Assembly (NCBI RefSeq): GCF_000279145.1
Contig: NC_018178.1
Location: 124,001-188,000 of the forward strand
DNA length: 64,000 nucleotides
DNA from: Melioribacter roseus P3M-2
Lineage (GTDB): Bacteria; Bacteroidota; Ignavibacteria; Ignavibacteriales; Melioribacteraceae
Reading direction: 5' to 3'
Each line of letters opens with the position of its first letter. Positions within the stretch are counted from its first letter, which is position 1. A model generated the notes under the pieces. The model searched no databases. It was given only the letters and a program-made list of their open reading frames with translations, and had not been told where the DNA came from. Shown piece after piece: positions 1 to 7,920 of the stretch. The position numbers and the translations under genes are program-made.

Positions 1-165
1 CACAGCGGCTACATCTCCTTCGATTACAAAGGAAACATATCCGCTCCCGACCTGCCGCCACTCGACGACGTCTACGTTTGCCGCTTTTACAGCCGTATCC
101 GCGCCGAGCACCAAAGGCGCAAATCCTTTTGTCTCTAAAATACCGATAGCGTTTTTAATTGCCAT
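1..165 (-). CDS. BMC-H hexameric shell protein (3' end cut by window edge)
   Basis: This is the first 55 residues of a bacterial microcompartment shell protein of the PduA/EutM (BMC-H) family. Such proteins form the hexagonal tiles of the shell, and the loop at the six-fold axis makes a pore for metabolites. The visible part starts MAIKNAIGILETKGFAP and contains the pore-loop segment QVGSGYV and the family's EGDVAAV stretch. The start codon at 163-165 is preceded by an AAGGAG ribosome site at 172-177. The gene lies 24 bp after the aldehyde dehydrogenase in the same operon. Its pore residues (GSGY) differ from those of the two other shell paralogues here, so it may admit a different metabolite. 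The C-terminal third is outside the window. Confidence 0.9.
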   Translation of the reverse strand, partial: MAIKNAIGILETKGFAPLVLGADTAVKAANVDVVEWRQVGSGYVSFVIEGDVAAV

Positions 166-189
166 TTTATTCTCCTTCAATTAAAAATT

Positions 190-1605
190 TTATACAAATC
201 TGAATGATTTATGAGTCATAATACGTCGTTTTCTTACAAAATGAATAGGAGTACAAATTCCCTCTCCCGTCGGAGTAGCAATCGTATGGGAAAAGTATCC
301 TTCTCCGAGATCGCCGCCGTTACCCCTTAAAGTTCCGCCGTTAATTACATGCACGTCGCAGTCCAACACTCTGGTAAATATTGTAACGCGTTCAAGGTCT
401 CTGGAAAAAATACTTGCAGTGTGTTTAAAACCGTGTTCGGCTTTTAGCGCCGCCTGCAAACCTTCTTCGAAATTTTTTACACGTACGACAGGTATGCAAC
501 AGGTCATCTGTTCGGCAACCACCCACGGATGATTCTTTTCCACTTCGCCGAACAATAACGGCACGTCACCTTGCAGATTAAGCCCGAGCGCTTTGCCCAA
601 TACCGCAGCGCTTTTTCCGGCAAAATCTCTTTTTATCAGCCAGTGTTTACCCGACAATTCCAGCGCTTTTTCTGCCAGGCGGTTCATCTCTTCGGTCGAC
701 AGTCGATAATTACCGGCTCTTTCCATTTCAGCCATAAAACGTTCGAATACGCTGTCGACAACGAAAATTTCCTTTTCGGCAATACAGAGAATATTATTGT
801 CGAAACTTGCGCTCATTGTAATTTCCTGCGCTGCAAGTTCAAGGTCGGCTGTTTCGTCAACCAGAACGGGAGGATTGCCCGGTCCGGCGGCGATAACTTT
901 TTTGGGATACTCAAGAGCCATTTTAACTACCTGAGGACCGCCGGTTACAGACAATAGTTCAACCTTGTCATGCCCGAACAGAGTCCTGGCAGTTTCAAGC
1001 GTCGGTTCGGCAACGCAGGTTACGAGATTCTTCGGAGCGCCGGCTTCGTACATATATTTATTTGCCAACTGAATTACTTTTGCGCTTACCTTTTTAGCCG
1101 AAGGATGAGGGTTAAAAACAATCGTATTTCCGCCGGCTAATTGAATAATAATATTGTTAATTATTGTCGGGCCCGGATGCGTGCTCGGCGAAATGTTTCC
1201 TATAACTCCGAACGGGGCGTATTCGTCGACTGCCAATCCGTTCCTGCCCGACCAGGCTTCCGGCTGCAAATATTCCACTCCGGGGCTATGATTTGCCGCA
1301 TTGACGTATTTTGATATTTTATGGTCGACTCGACCCATCCCTGTTTCTTCAACGGTCATTTGCGCCAATTCTTCTTTATTTTCGAGAGCCATTTTTCGAA
1401 CCGCGTCGATAAATTTTTTGCGGCATTGAATACTTCTGTCCTTAAATTGCAAGAAAGCTTCGTGAGCCGCTTCGACCGCGTCGTTCATCTCCGTAAAAAC
1501 GCCCCAATCGCCTTTTGCGCCGGATGAGCCGGCAATCGTTTGCGACATTACCTTTTCAACTACCCGTTCAACAATTTTTCGAATTTCATTTTCGTTCAAA
1601 TCCAC
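190..1605 (-). CDS. pduP: CoA-acylating aldehyde dehydrogenase, microcompartment-encapsulated (PduP/EutE type)
   Basis: This 471-residue enzyme should oxidise an aldehyde to the acyl-CoA with NAD+ and CoA inside the microcompartment. The dehydrogenase body starts near residue 35. The probable catalytic cysteine is Cys274 in SFDNNILCIAEKE, and a glycine-rich nucleotide-site segment (SVTGGPQVV) lies near residue 220. Residues 5-20 (IRKIVERVVEKVM) form a short amphipathic helix joined by a flexible linker, as expected for an encapsulation peptide that binds the inside of the shell. Its neighbours are shell genes on both sides and PduL at the head of the operon, which would convert the acyl-CoA to acyl-phosphate. 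The substrate aldehyde (acetaldehyde, propionaldehyde or lactaldehyde-derived) cannot be told from this sequence. Confidence 0.93.
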   Translation of the reverse strand: MDLNENEIRKIVERVVEKVMSQTIAGSSGAKGDWGVFTEMNDAVEAAHEAFLQFKDRSIQCRKKFIDAVRKMALENKEELAQMTVEETGMGRVDHKISKYVNAANHSPGVEYLQPEAWSGRNGLAVDEYAPFGVIGNISPSTHPGPTIINNIIIQLAGGNTIVFNPHPSAKKVSAKVIQLANKYMYEAGAPKNLVTCVAEPTLETARTLFGHDKVELLSVTGGPQVVKMALEYPKKVIAAGPGNPPVLVDETADLELAAQEITMSASFDNNILCIAEKEIFVVDSVFERFMAEMERAGNYRLSTEEMNRLAEKALELSGKHWLIKRDFAGKSAAVLGKALGLNLQGDVPLLFGEVEKNHPWVVAEQMTCCIPVVRVKNFEEGLQAALKAEHGFKHTASIFSRDLERVTIFTRVLDCDVHVINGGTLRGNGGDLGEGYFSHTIATPTGEGICTPIHFVRKRRIMTHKSFRFV

Positions 1606-1627
1606 TTGATTCCCCGTTTAAATTTTT

Positions 1628-1921
1628 TTACTGTTTCTTTAAATTTAGCGGTTCAATCGGAAACTTACCCGAAATTTTATCCGAAGGGCGAGGTATAATA
1701 ACCTCCGACAAAACATTTCCGATATTCGAAGCGGCCTGAACGCCCGCGTCGACGGCGGCTTTAACCGCCGCTACGTCGCCTCTAATAATAATGCTTACTC
1801 TTCCGCCGCCAACTTTGACCCATTGCGCCAATCTTATATTAGCGGATTTAACGGCTGCATCGGCAGCTTGAATTGCGGCTGTAAAACCCAAAGTTTCTAT
1901 GATGCCCAATGCTTCCAGCAT
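1628..1921 (-). CDS. BMC-H hexameric shell protein
   Basis: A 97-residue single-domain microcompartment shell protein. It starts MLEALGIIETLGFTAA, has the pore segment KVGGGRV around residue 39 and the conserved IIRGDVAAVKAAVDAG stretch. A tail of about 20 residues (PSDKISGKFPIEPLNLKKQ) extends past the core fold. The arginine next to the pore glycines is unlike the tyrosine in the other two paralogues, so this tile probably has a more positive pore. The gene begins 9 bp after the preceding shell gene and ends 22 bp before the aldehyde dehydrogenase, as in one transcript. Confidence 0.93.
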   Translation of the reverse strand: MLEALGIIETLGFTAAIQAADAAVKSANIRLAQWVKVGGGRVSIIIRGDVAAVKAAVDAGVQAASNIGNVLSEVIIPRPSDKISGKFPIEPLNLKKQ

Positions 1922-1930
1922 GTTACGCTC

Positions 1931-2212
1931 CTATTTGTTTAACATTAATAATTCGAATACTTCCTCGTGAGCCGAGGGTATGATGTTTGTGCAGACCAGT
2001 TCGCCTACTCTAGCAGCCGCTTCCGCTCCGGCTTCAACCGAAGAGCGGACGGCGCCTACTTCGCCTCTTACCAATGCGGTAACATATCCGCCGCCGATTT
2101 CTACTCGCTTTACAAATTCTACATTTGCCGTTTTGAGCATGGCGTCGATTGCGTTGACCGCTCCCGTATTACCTCTGGTTTCAATAAAACCGAGAGCTAC
2201 TCCTTTTGCCAT
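1931..2212 (-). CDS. BMC-H hexameric shell protein
   Basis: A 93-residue microcompartment shell protein of the PduA/EutM family. It starts MAKGVALGFIETRGNTGAV, has the pore segment EIGGGYV and the RGEVGAVRSSVEAGAEAA helix typical of BMC-H tiles. The length matches the family. It lies 11 bp after the small cargo-like gene and 9 bp before the next shell gene. With the other two BMC-H proteins and the BMC-P vertex protein it would build the shell. Confidence 0.93.
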   Translation of the reverse strand: MAKGVALGFIETRGNTGAVNAIDAMLKTANVEFVKRVEIGGGYVTALVRGEVGAVRSSVEAGAEAAARVGELVCTNIIPSAHEEVFELLMLNK

Positions 2213-2223
2213 TTTTACTCCTA

Positions 2224-2520
2224 TCAGATTTGTTTATAAATTATTTTTATTCTTTTTTTATTAATAAATTCCTTGGCGCCCGGAGTAATAACCGTTCCCT
2301 TGGGAATGACTATTCGGGAAAAATTATTACCCGCTTGCGTCAGCATATTTTCAGTAAGCACGGGAGTTTTGAATTCTCTCATATCAATTTCGTATGAATC
2401 GTTTTTGTTTTCATTGTCCTTATTATCTACAAATGTAATTTCATATCCTCTCTTATCGAGTTCGTTTATAACCTCCGTAACTATCAGTTCGATTAATTTT
2501 TTAATATTAATACCGCTCAA
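2224..2520 (-). CDS. Small microcompartment-associated protein with an encapsulation-peptide-like N-terminus
   Basis: A 98-residue protein whose function I do not recognise with certainty. The N-terminus (IKKLIELIVTEVI, residues 5-17) is an amphipathic helix that lines up with the aldehyde dehydrogenase targeting helix (IRKIVERVVEKVM), so the protein is probably taken into the shell. A charged linker rich in N, D, E and K (about residues 33-42) follows. A C-terminal segment, IVIPKGTVITPGAKEF then KRIKI, resembles the TPxA(R/K)xxxxxxxI element seen in several small BMC-locus proteins. Its start overlaps the stop of the pentamer gene by 4 bp (ATGA), which suggests coupled translation. It could be a scaffold or core-assembly protein. 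This reading is inference. Confidence 0.8.
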   Translation of the reverse strand: MSGINIKKLIELIVTEVINELDKRGYEITFVDNKDNENKNDSYEIDMREFKTPVLTENMLTQAGNNFSRIVIPKGTVITPGAKEFINKKRIKIIYKQI

Positions 2521-2816
2521 GATCGACTATTTTTTTTGTAAATAATTTTATTTCCGTGCGACACCGAATCGACAATTCCGATAATAGTATTATCGGTTGC
2601 CGCGTCTTTTGTCTGTTCGGTCAATCTTGCCGAAGAAGACGAGCAGAGCAGAACAATATCGCCCTCGCCGGCGTTAACCGTATCGACGCAGGCGGAAGTG
2701 TGAGAAGTTCTCTCCAGATTTTCATTAAGATAATTAACAACCAGAATTTTCAATCCTTTCAATTTGCCCGCTTTTTTGGTTGAAACCACGCTCCCTATGA
2801 CCAATCCGAATTTCAT
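2517..2816 (-). CDS. eutN: BMC-P pentameric vertex protein (EutN/CcmL family)
   Basis: A 99-residue vertex protein whose pentamers would cap the corners of the microcompartment shell. Family features are visible along its length: KFGLVIGSVVSTKKAGKLKG at the N-terminus, VDTVNAGEGDIVLLCSSSSAR in the middle and IIGIVDSV near the end. Only one pentamer gene is visible, whereas many loci have several, so others may lie outside the window. It starts 2 bp after pduL ends and overlaps the next gene by 4 bp, consistent with a tightly coupled operon. Confidence 0.95.
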   Translation of the reverse strand: MKFGLVIGSVVSTKKAGKLKGLKILVVNYLNENLERTSHTSACVDTVNAGEGDIVLLCSSSSARLTEQTKDAATDNTIIGIVDSVSHGNKIIYKKNSRS

Positions 2817-2818
2817 AT

Positions 2819-3553
2819 TTACATTTTTCCCAGATACTCGGCATAAACTTCGCCTTTTATAAACGCCGCATTGGCGTCGTCTGTATCGAGGTGCATTTGA
2901 AGCCGCCAGTTGTCATTTATTCTAATCAACACATTTTCAAAAATCGTACTTTTGATTCCCGCTATTCTAACTTTACAGTAATCGCCGTTTTTTACGCCCA
3001 ATACGAGCGCGTCCCCGGAAGTCATGTGGATATGTCGATTGGCAATAATTGCGCCTCTTTCGAGAAAGACCGAGGATTTGGGTCCAACAAGGGTGATAGG
3101 AGCGGCGGTATCGAGCGAGCCCGAATTTGTAACCGGCGGATTCAAACCCAGATAGATAGAATCGGTAAGCGATATTTCAACCTGGTCGTATTTTCTTAAG
3201 GGTCCGAGAATTCTTACTTTTTCGATTGCTCTCAATTTAGAGCCTACGATTGTCAGTGTATGCTTCGAAGCAAATTCTCCCGGTTGGTAAAGCGGGCGCA
3301 TTTCTTCGAATTTTGCATCCTGCCCAAATAGTTTTTTGAAGGTTTTTTCGGTAAGATGTATATGTCTGTTCGATACTCCTACGGGGATAAGAGGATATGA
3401 ACTTTTGAACAGGGCGCTGTATTTATCTTCAATCGAGCGGGAAATTTCATCTGCCAGAGCGGCAATGAAATCTTTTTGCTCGCCGCCGTAGTTTTCACCT
3501 ACGATGGTTTTAATGTCGAAACCAGCCAAAACGACCCTCCCCTTAATCATCAT
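2819..3553 (-). CDS. pduL: PduL-type phosphate acyltransferase
   Basis: A 244-residue microcompartment phosphotransacylase, first gene of the BMC operon. It would convert the acyl-CoA made by the aldehyde dehydrogenase plus phosphate into acyl-phosphate and recycle CoA inside the shell. Both zinc-binding histidine motifs are present: VGVSNRHIHL near residue 58 and IANRHIHM near residue 170. The C-terminal MHLDTDDANAA motif is also present. The N-terminal 50 residues precede the first PduL domain and could hold a targeting helix (FIAALADEISRSIEDK). The start has no strong ribosome site and ATGATG offers two adjacent choices. It is driven by the promoter at 3621-3651 with a palindrome between promoter and gene. 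Confidence 0.95.
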   Translation of the reverse strand: MMIKGRVVLAGFDIKTIVGENYGGEQKDFIAALADEISRSIEDKYSALFKSSYPLIPVGVSNRHIHLTEKTFKKLFGQDAKFEEMRPLYQPGEFASKHTLTIVGSKLRAIEKVRILGPLRKYDQVEISLTDSIYLGLNPPVTNSGSLDTAAPITLVGPKSSVFLERGAIIANRHIHMTSGDALVLGVKNGDYCKVRIAGIKSTIFENVLIRINDNWRLQMHLDTDDANAAFIKGEVYAEYLGKM

Positions 3554-3597
3554 TAAATTTCAAAAGTGGACAGGAAATAAGTAAGAGAAACCAACGA

Positions 3598-3617
3598 AAA
3601 GGTTTTCGAAAACCTTT
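3598..3617. promoter_or_regulatory. Perfect 20-bp palindrome, probable repressor operator of the BMC operon
   Basis: AAAGGTTTTCGAAAACCTTT is identical to its reverse complement. It has a central CG flanked by A/T runs, like operators of LacI-family sugar regulators. It begins 3 bp downstream of the extended -10 element of the minus-strand promoter, so a bound protein would block initiation of the microcompartment operon. No LacI-type gene is in the window. The identity of the binding protein is inference. Confidence 0.65.
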
Positions 3618-3620
3618 AAG

Positions 3621-3651
3621 CAAAAGTAAGATATCTATTTTGTTTTGTCAA
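3621..3651 (-). promoter_or_regulatory. Promoter of the BMC operon (TTGACA, 17 bp, TACTTTTG)
   Basis: Read on the minus strand, TTGACA (3646-3651) is separated by exactly 17 bp from TACTTTTG (3621-3628). That element fits both the usual -10 box and the TANNTTTG element known from Bacteroidota. It lies about 70 bp upstream of pduL and would produce a leader of about 60 nt containing the palindrome. Confidence 0.6.
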
Positions 3652-3706
3652 GTAAAGAAAGCATAATTTTTCAGAAAGTAATAATAAAATCCGATATAAT
3701 CCGTCA

Positions 3707-3714
3707 TAAATTTG
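3707..3714 (+). promoter_or_regulatory. Possible -7 element (TAAATTTG) for the patatin gene
   Basis: TAAATTTG matches TANNTTTG exactly and ends 35 bp before the chosen ATG at 3750. I see no good upstream -33 element. It fits the choice of 3750 as start, because transcription would begin downstream of the longer reading frame's TTG. Confidence 0.3.
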
Positions 3715-3749
3715 TAAATTATATTTTCTCTTTTTTAATTACGGGTAAA

Positions 3750-4658
3750 ATGGACAAAAGACATAACAAAACCGGTCTTGCTCTGGGAACTGGAGCAGCC
3801 CGAGGACTAACGCATATCGGTGTGCTCAAAGCAATCGAAGAATACGGCATCAAAATAGATTATATATCGGGCAGCAGCATCGGAGCATTAATTGGCGGCG
3901 CTTATGCAATGGGACTGAGCGCCAAAGAAATTGAAGAGATTGCATTAAAAACCAACTGGAAGCTGATGGCAAAAATTTTTACCCCCACCCTTTCACTGTC
4001 TTCGCTTGTCAACTCCGATTATTTGGATGAATTCCTGAGCACGATTTTCGGCGGTAAGAATTTTAATGATCTTCGAATACCCTTTTCTGCAATTGCCACC
4101 GACATTTTAACGGGAAAGATGGTAGCGCTCGACAAAGGCGATTTGACAACGGCAATACGAGCAAGTATTTCGCTACCGATAATATTTTCCCCGGTTACAT
4201 ACGGCAAATATAAATTACTCGACGGCGGACTCGTAAATCCTACGCCCGTCGATATAGTTAGAAAACATAATGTCGATACAGTAATAGCCGTCAATCTGCG
4301 AAGATTCGAAACTTACGGCATAAATCAAATACCCGAATCCGACAATAAACGAATGTCCGACAGCGAACTTAAAAAATTGTCGCTCAACGAAAAAATTCAG
4401 TACTTTATTAAAAATCCTCTCCACTATATCAACAACCGCAATGAAACTCCCGACCCTAAATTTTGGGAAGTGCTTTATCAAATGTTCATAATAGTTCAGG
4501 TACAGATCAGCGAACTTACAATGCAGATAGCCAAACCGGATATTTTGATTGAACCCGATACGGGCAAATACAAGCTCCTCGAGTTCAACAAAGCCGAAGA
4601 ATTAATTGAAATAGGCTACAGGACAGCCAAAAGCAAATTGAAACAGCTCAAAAATTAA
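3750..4658 (+). CDS. Patatin-like phospholipase (cytoplasmic, RssA/NTE type)
   Basis: A 302-residue patatin-family lipid acyl hydrolase. The oxyanion-hole motif LGTGAARGL is at residues 12-20. The nucleophile is Ser43 in GSSIG and the catalytic Asp158 lies in LLDGGLVNPTP, so the Ser-Asp dyad is complete. No signal peptide is present. It resembles the RssA/YlbK group of bacterial patatins more than secreted toxins. The frame is open back to a TTG at 3645, but ATG 3750 is preferred because the oxyanion motif then sits at the usual distance from the N-terminus and a possible promoter element lies at 3707-3714. It is divergent from the BMC operon. The natural lipid substrate is unknown. Confidence 0.88.
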   Translation: MDKRHNKTGLALGTGAARGLTHIGVLKAIEEYGIKIDYISGSSIGALIGGAYAMGLSAKEIEEIALKTNWKLMAKIFTPTLSLSSLVNSDYLDEFLSTIFGGKNFNDLRIPFSAIATDILTGKMVALDKGDLTTAIRASISLPIIFSPVTYGKYKLLDGGLVNPTPVDIVRKHNVDTVIAVNLRRFETYGINQIPESDNKRMSDSELKKLSLNEKIQYFIKNPLHYINNRNETPDPKFWEVLYQMFIIVQVQISELTMQIAKPDILIEPDTGKYKLLEFNKAEELIEIGYRTAKSKLKQLKN

Positions 4659-4758
4659 CGGCTATATTCGCAACCATTTATTGTATTCGATACACTTATT
4701 TTTATTAACTTATAATCGTTAATTATTTTTTCTTATAGTATAATAAACCGGGGGAGAT

Positions 4759-6615
4759 ATGAAAACAATTTCACGCAATAAGAAAACATCGTTTTTGAAA
4801 TTACTGCTTTTAATAACAATCGCCCTCAACGTTTCTCTTACAGCTCAACCTTCCGGAGGTCCTTACGGCCCGATGACGTTGAAATATAATATTCCAGATA
4901 TTAGCGGAACCGTCTACTATGTTTCTCCGGACGGCGACGCAGCAGCCGATGGAGTAAGCCTCGATAAACCGACCGCTATTGAATCGGCTTTTCAAAGAGC
5001 AAAAACAGGGGACGCGATTATATTGCGCGGCGGAGTTTATCGTACGGGAAATCTGATTTTCAACCAGGGTATTATAGTTCAACCGTATCTGGACGAACAA
5101 CCGATTCTCAAAGGCACGTATGTGGCGGACAAATGGGAAGACCTGGGTAACGGACTGTGGATTACAAAATGGGAACGTCTCTTCCCTTCCAAACCGCAGA
5201 GCTGGTGGCGCAGGAATCGCGAAGGGAAAAAAACGCCATTGCATAAATTCAACAACGACATGGTTTTTGTCGACGGCAAATTTCTCCAATCTGCCGGCTG
5301 GGAAGGCGAAGTGGATGAGAACAGTTATTACATCGACTACGACAGAGGATTGGTTTATATCGGGATTAACCCCGAAAAACATTTAGTCGAAATTACGGCA
5401 TTCGACGCCGCCCTTATAAGAACGACGAAAGAGGTAAACGGAAAAGCTCCGGATAATAAAGGATTCATGCTCAGAGGCGTTACGTTGACTCAGTATGCTT
5501 ACCGCGCAATCGAAATCGAAGGCAAAGACCCCGAAGGCTTATCGGACGAAAAGAATCACGGTAAAGACGTGGTCGGAACAGTAATAGAAAATTGTACGAT
5601 AACTTACTGTTCGCGAGTAGCTGGCTATTTCAGGGGCGATAGTCTCGTTATCCGTAATTGCCTGATCAGCGACACAAGCACCGAAGGTCTCTACATACTC
5701 AGTTCATCAGATGTTCTTCTTGAGAAAAATATCATAAAGAGGAATAATATTGAACGTATTACAGGATATTATCCCGCAGCGGTTAAAATTTTCAATCAAT
5801 GTTATCGGGTTACCTGCAATGACAATCTCGTTATTGACCATCCCTACTCTAACGGAATCTGGTACGACGTGGGCAACGTGGACGGAGTTTTTATCAACAA
5901 CTGGATTGAAAACATTGGCGATTATACATCGCCTTATTCAATTGAACGTCCCTGGCCAAGCGACAACGGATTTTTCTTCGAAATTTCCAAAGGCGCTGTC
6001 TGCGCGGGAAATGTATTTGTAAATTGCGACCATGGAGTCTGGGCGCTTAACAGCTCGAATGTGAAATTCTACAACAACACTTTCATAAACAGTATGGCGT
6101 GCATATCGCGCAACGAAAGAAGCGCTCAAGGCGACCATTTCGGATGGCATCCGAGCACGGGCCCCGACGTGGACGAAAGAGTGGGACATGAATTCGTAAA
6201 CAATCTTTTGTATGCCGACGAAAGCTACAACAGACCCCTGCTCTACGTTTGGCAGCCGGCTTCAATTTGCGATACGATTAACGACCCGCAAGTAACAAAG
6301 CTCGATTATAACGTATACGTACACAAATCGGACAATCCGCATAAGCCGGCTTTCATTTGGAGCCCTGCGGATAACGAGCGCTGTCAATATCTGTTCGATT
6401 CTTACGACGACTTTGCGGATAAATTTCCTCAGTACACTAAGCATAGTAAATATTTCAAAAACTACAACGGTCCGTTATTCAAAAGCATTGAACTGCACAA
6501 TCTGGAACTGTTAAAGGGATTTCCCGCAGCTAATACGGGTACGGATTTACCGGCTAAAATTGAAAAGTTAATCGGGAAAAGATTCAAGTCCGTGGGCGCT
6601 TATATTGTAAAATAA
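4759..6615 (+). CDS. Secreted right-handed beta-helix protein, probable carbohydrate-active
   Basis: A 618-residue exported protein. Residues 1-33 are a Sec signal peptide ending around LTAQ. The mature part opens with VYYVSPDGDAAADGVSLDKP and an IILRGGVYRTG element, typical of proteins with a DUF1565/Beta_helix parallel beta-helix. Repeated NN-rich rungs run from about residue 270 to 460 (VIENCTITYC, LVIRNCLISD, VLLEKNIIKR, VKFYNNTFIN). There is no T9SS sorting domain, so it is probably periplasmic or released. Such proteins are often polysaccharide lyases or hydrolases, but I cannot assign a family. It is monocistronic, followed by a strong terminator at 6624-6663, and convergent with the neighbouring polysaccharide region. 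Confidence 0.85.
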   Translation: MKTISRNKKTSFLKLLLLITIALNVSLTAQPSGGPYGPMTLKYNIPDISGTVYYVSPDGDAAADGVSLDKPTAIESAFQRAKTGDAIILRGGVYRTGNLIFNQGIIVQPYLDEQPILKGTYVADKWEDLGNGLWITKWERLFPSKPQSWWRRNREGKKTPLHKFNNDMVFVDGKFLQSAGWEGEVDENSYYIDYDRGLVYIGINPEKHLVEITAFDAALIRTTKEVNGKAPDNKGFMLRGVTLTQYAYRAIEIEGKDPEGLSDEKNHGKDVVGTVIENCTITYCSRVAGYFRGDSLVIRNCLISDTSTEGLYILSSSDVLLEKNIIKRNNIERITGYYPAAVKIFNQCYRVTCNDNLVIDHPYSNGIWYDVGNVDGVFINNWIENIGDYTSPYSIERPWPSDNGFFFEISKGAVCAGNVFVNCDHGVWALNSSNVKFYNNTFINSMACISRNERSAQGDHFGWHPSTGPDVDERVGHEFVNNLLYADESYNRPLLYVWQPASICDTINDPQVTKLDYNVYVHKSDNPHKPAFIWSPADNERCQYLFDSYDDFADKFPQYTKHSKYFKNYNGPLFKSIELHNLELLKGFPAANTGTDLPAKIEKLIGKRFKSVGAYIVK

Positions 6616-6623
6616 TATAACGG

Positions 6624-6663
6624 CGGGCTGACCCGGCTTTGGCGCCGGGCAGTCCGTTTTTTT
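6624..6663 (+). terminator. Intrinsic terminator after the beta-helix gene
   Basis: A GC-rich stem (left arm 6624-6636, right arm 6645-6656, one G-T pair and a bulged A) closes an 8-nt loop and is followed by seven T at 6657-6663. It begins 9 bp after the stop codon. Confidence 0.85.
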
Positions 6664-6737
6664 ATATTCAAAATTGCAGTTTAATGGAAGAATAAGAATT
6701 ATTCGACGCCTCTATAAGTATTTACAGAAAAAAAATA

Positions 6738-7820
6738 TTATTTAAAATAGCCGGTTTTTTCCGAATAAATCTTTTTATTGTCTTCACTGGTTATTGTCAG
6801 GGTACCGGTAATTTCAGGTCCGTTCAAGAGCGTCTTTTTATTAATAATGACTTTCTCTCTCGGTCCTCTCTCCTTATTGAGATTCCACATACGGTCGCCT
6901 ACGGCATCCATATAAATTCTTTTCATCGTAAGTTTTAACCGGTTGCCGCACAACTCGCCTACGAGATAGTCGAGCGTGTTAACGACTTTTCTTCCCCAAG
7001 AAGATCCGTGGACAATTTGCCAGACGCCGTCCGATTCGAGAATTGTAACATCGTGAAATTCGCCAGCAAGGTATAAATCGACGCCATATTCTTTCAAAGA
7101 TTTATAGAACTCGCTTTCTTTTCCTCCGTTCAGCATCAATTTGCTCGAGGAGCGCGCTTTTATTTCGCCCCATATCGGAACATGCCCTTGCACAATCTTA
7201 AACTTCGCGTCTTTATTTTCGTTTAATACTTTTTTTACCCATTCAAGCTGTTCGCCTATCACTCCCACATTCATCGTGTCCGACTCTACCTCAAAAGTTT
7301 CAACGGTAATCAGCAGCAAATCTCCTTCTCTTACAAAATAAGCCAACCCTTTTTTGCCGTCGGGGCCATTTTCGGGCATCGCAAGGATTTTTCTGTAAAC
7401 ATTTTCGAAATAAGGAATTAATTTAATTTTTTCGGGCGGCCAGGGATCGTCGCCCAGTTCGTGATCGCCCACTGCGGTATAATATTTCAAACCGAACTTA
7501 TTGAGTCTTCTTATCCATCCGGAATAATAGAGGGTTCCCAAATGTTCTACGCATTGAGGACTGTCCCACCAGTGACCGTTTACAAGGTCCCCCGCAATTA
7601 ATACAAACGACGGTTCTTCGCTTTTTACCTGTTCCAAAAAATAAGCGACCGCAGTATCATAATCCGGCCAGGGTTCCGGTATGTCGAAGTTGAAAAAGTC
7701 GGGAAAACTTACAAACTTTAGCGTTTTGTAATTCTTAACGTTCTCTTTGCCTTGCGCCTCTGTATTCCGGGCAATCGATAAAGCGATTACGACTAACACG
7801 ATTATTTTTACGACTTTCAT
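6738..7820 (-). CDS. Exported calcineurin-like metallophosphoesterase
   Basis: A 360-residue exported protein with a signal peptide (residues 1-22, ending NTEAQ) and a calcineurin-type phosphoesterase fold. Visible metal-site motifs are IAGDLVNGHWW, VGDHELGDD (normally GNHE) and VQGHVPIWG. The first motif (FPDFFNFD) lacks the usual DxH histidine, and the last reads AGEFHD instead of GHxH, so two metal ligands may be changed. It is the last gene of the glycan region, 153 bp after the DUF5107 gene, and may be transcribed separately. The substrate is unknown. A phosphodiesterase acting on a surface or nutrient phosphate ester is possible, and so is loss of catalysis. Confidence 0.85.
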   Translation of the reverse strand: MKVVKIIVLVVIALSIARNTEAQGKENVKNYKTLKFVSFPDFFNFDIPEPWPDYDTAVAYFLEQVKSEEPSFVLIAGDLVNGHWWDSPQCVEHLGTLYYSGWIRRLNKFGLKYYTAVGDHELGDDPWPPEKIKLIPYFENVYRKILAMPENGPDGKKGLAYFVREGDLLLITVETFEVESDTMNVGVIGEQLEWVKKVLNENKDAKFKIVQGHVPIWGEIKARSSSKLMLNGGKESEFYKSLKEYGVDLYLAGEFHDVTILESDGVWQIVHGSSWGRKVVNTLDYLVGELCGNRLKLTMKRIYMDAVGDRMWNLNKERGPREKVIINKKTLLNGPEITGTLTITSEDNKKIYSEKTGYFK

Positions 7821-7920
7821 TCTTATCTCATTTTTGTTTCGCGATTAATTATGGCAAGTATAAAAAAATATTTTACGAAAAGCAGAGATATAAGGAAGAG
7901 GATTTAAGTATTCCGGACTC

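Noticed and set aside
3645-3749. N-terminal extension of the patatin gene from a TTG at 3645
   Set aside because: It would overlap the BMC promoter, lacks a ribosome site and puts 35 poorly fitting residues before the family's conserved start.
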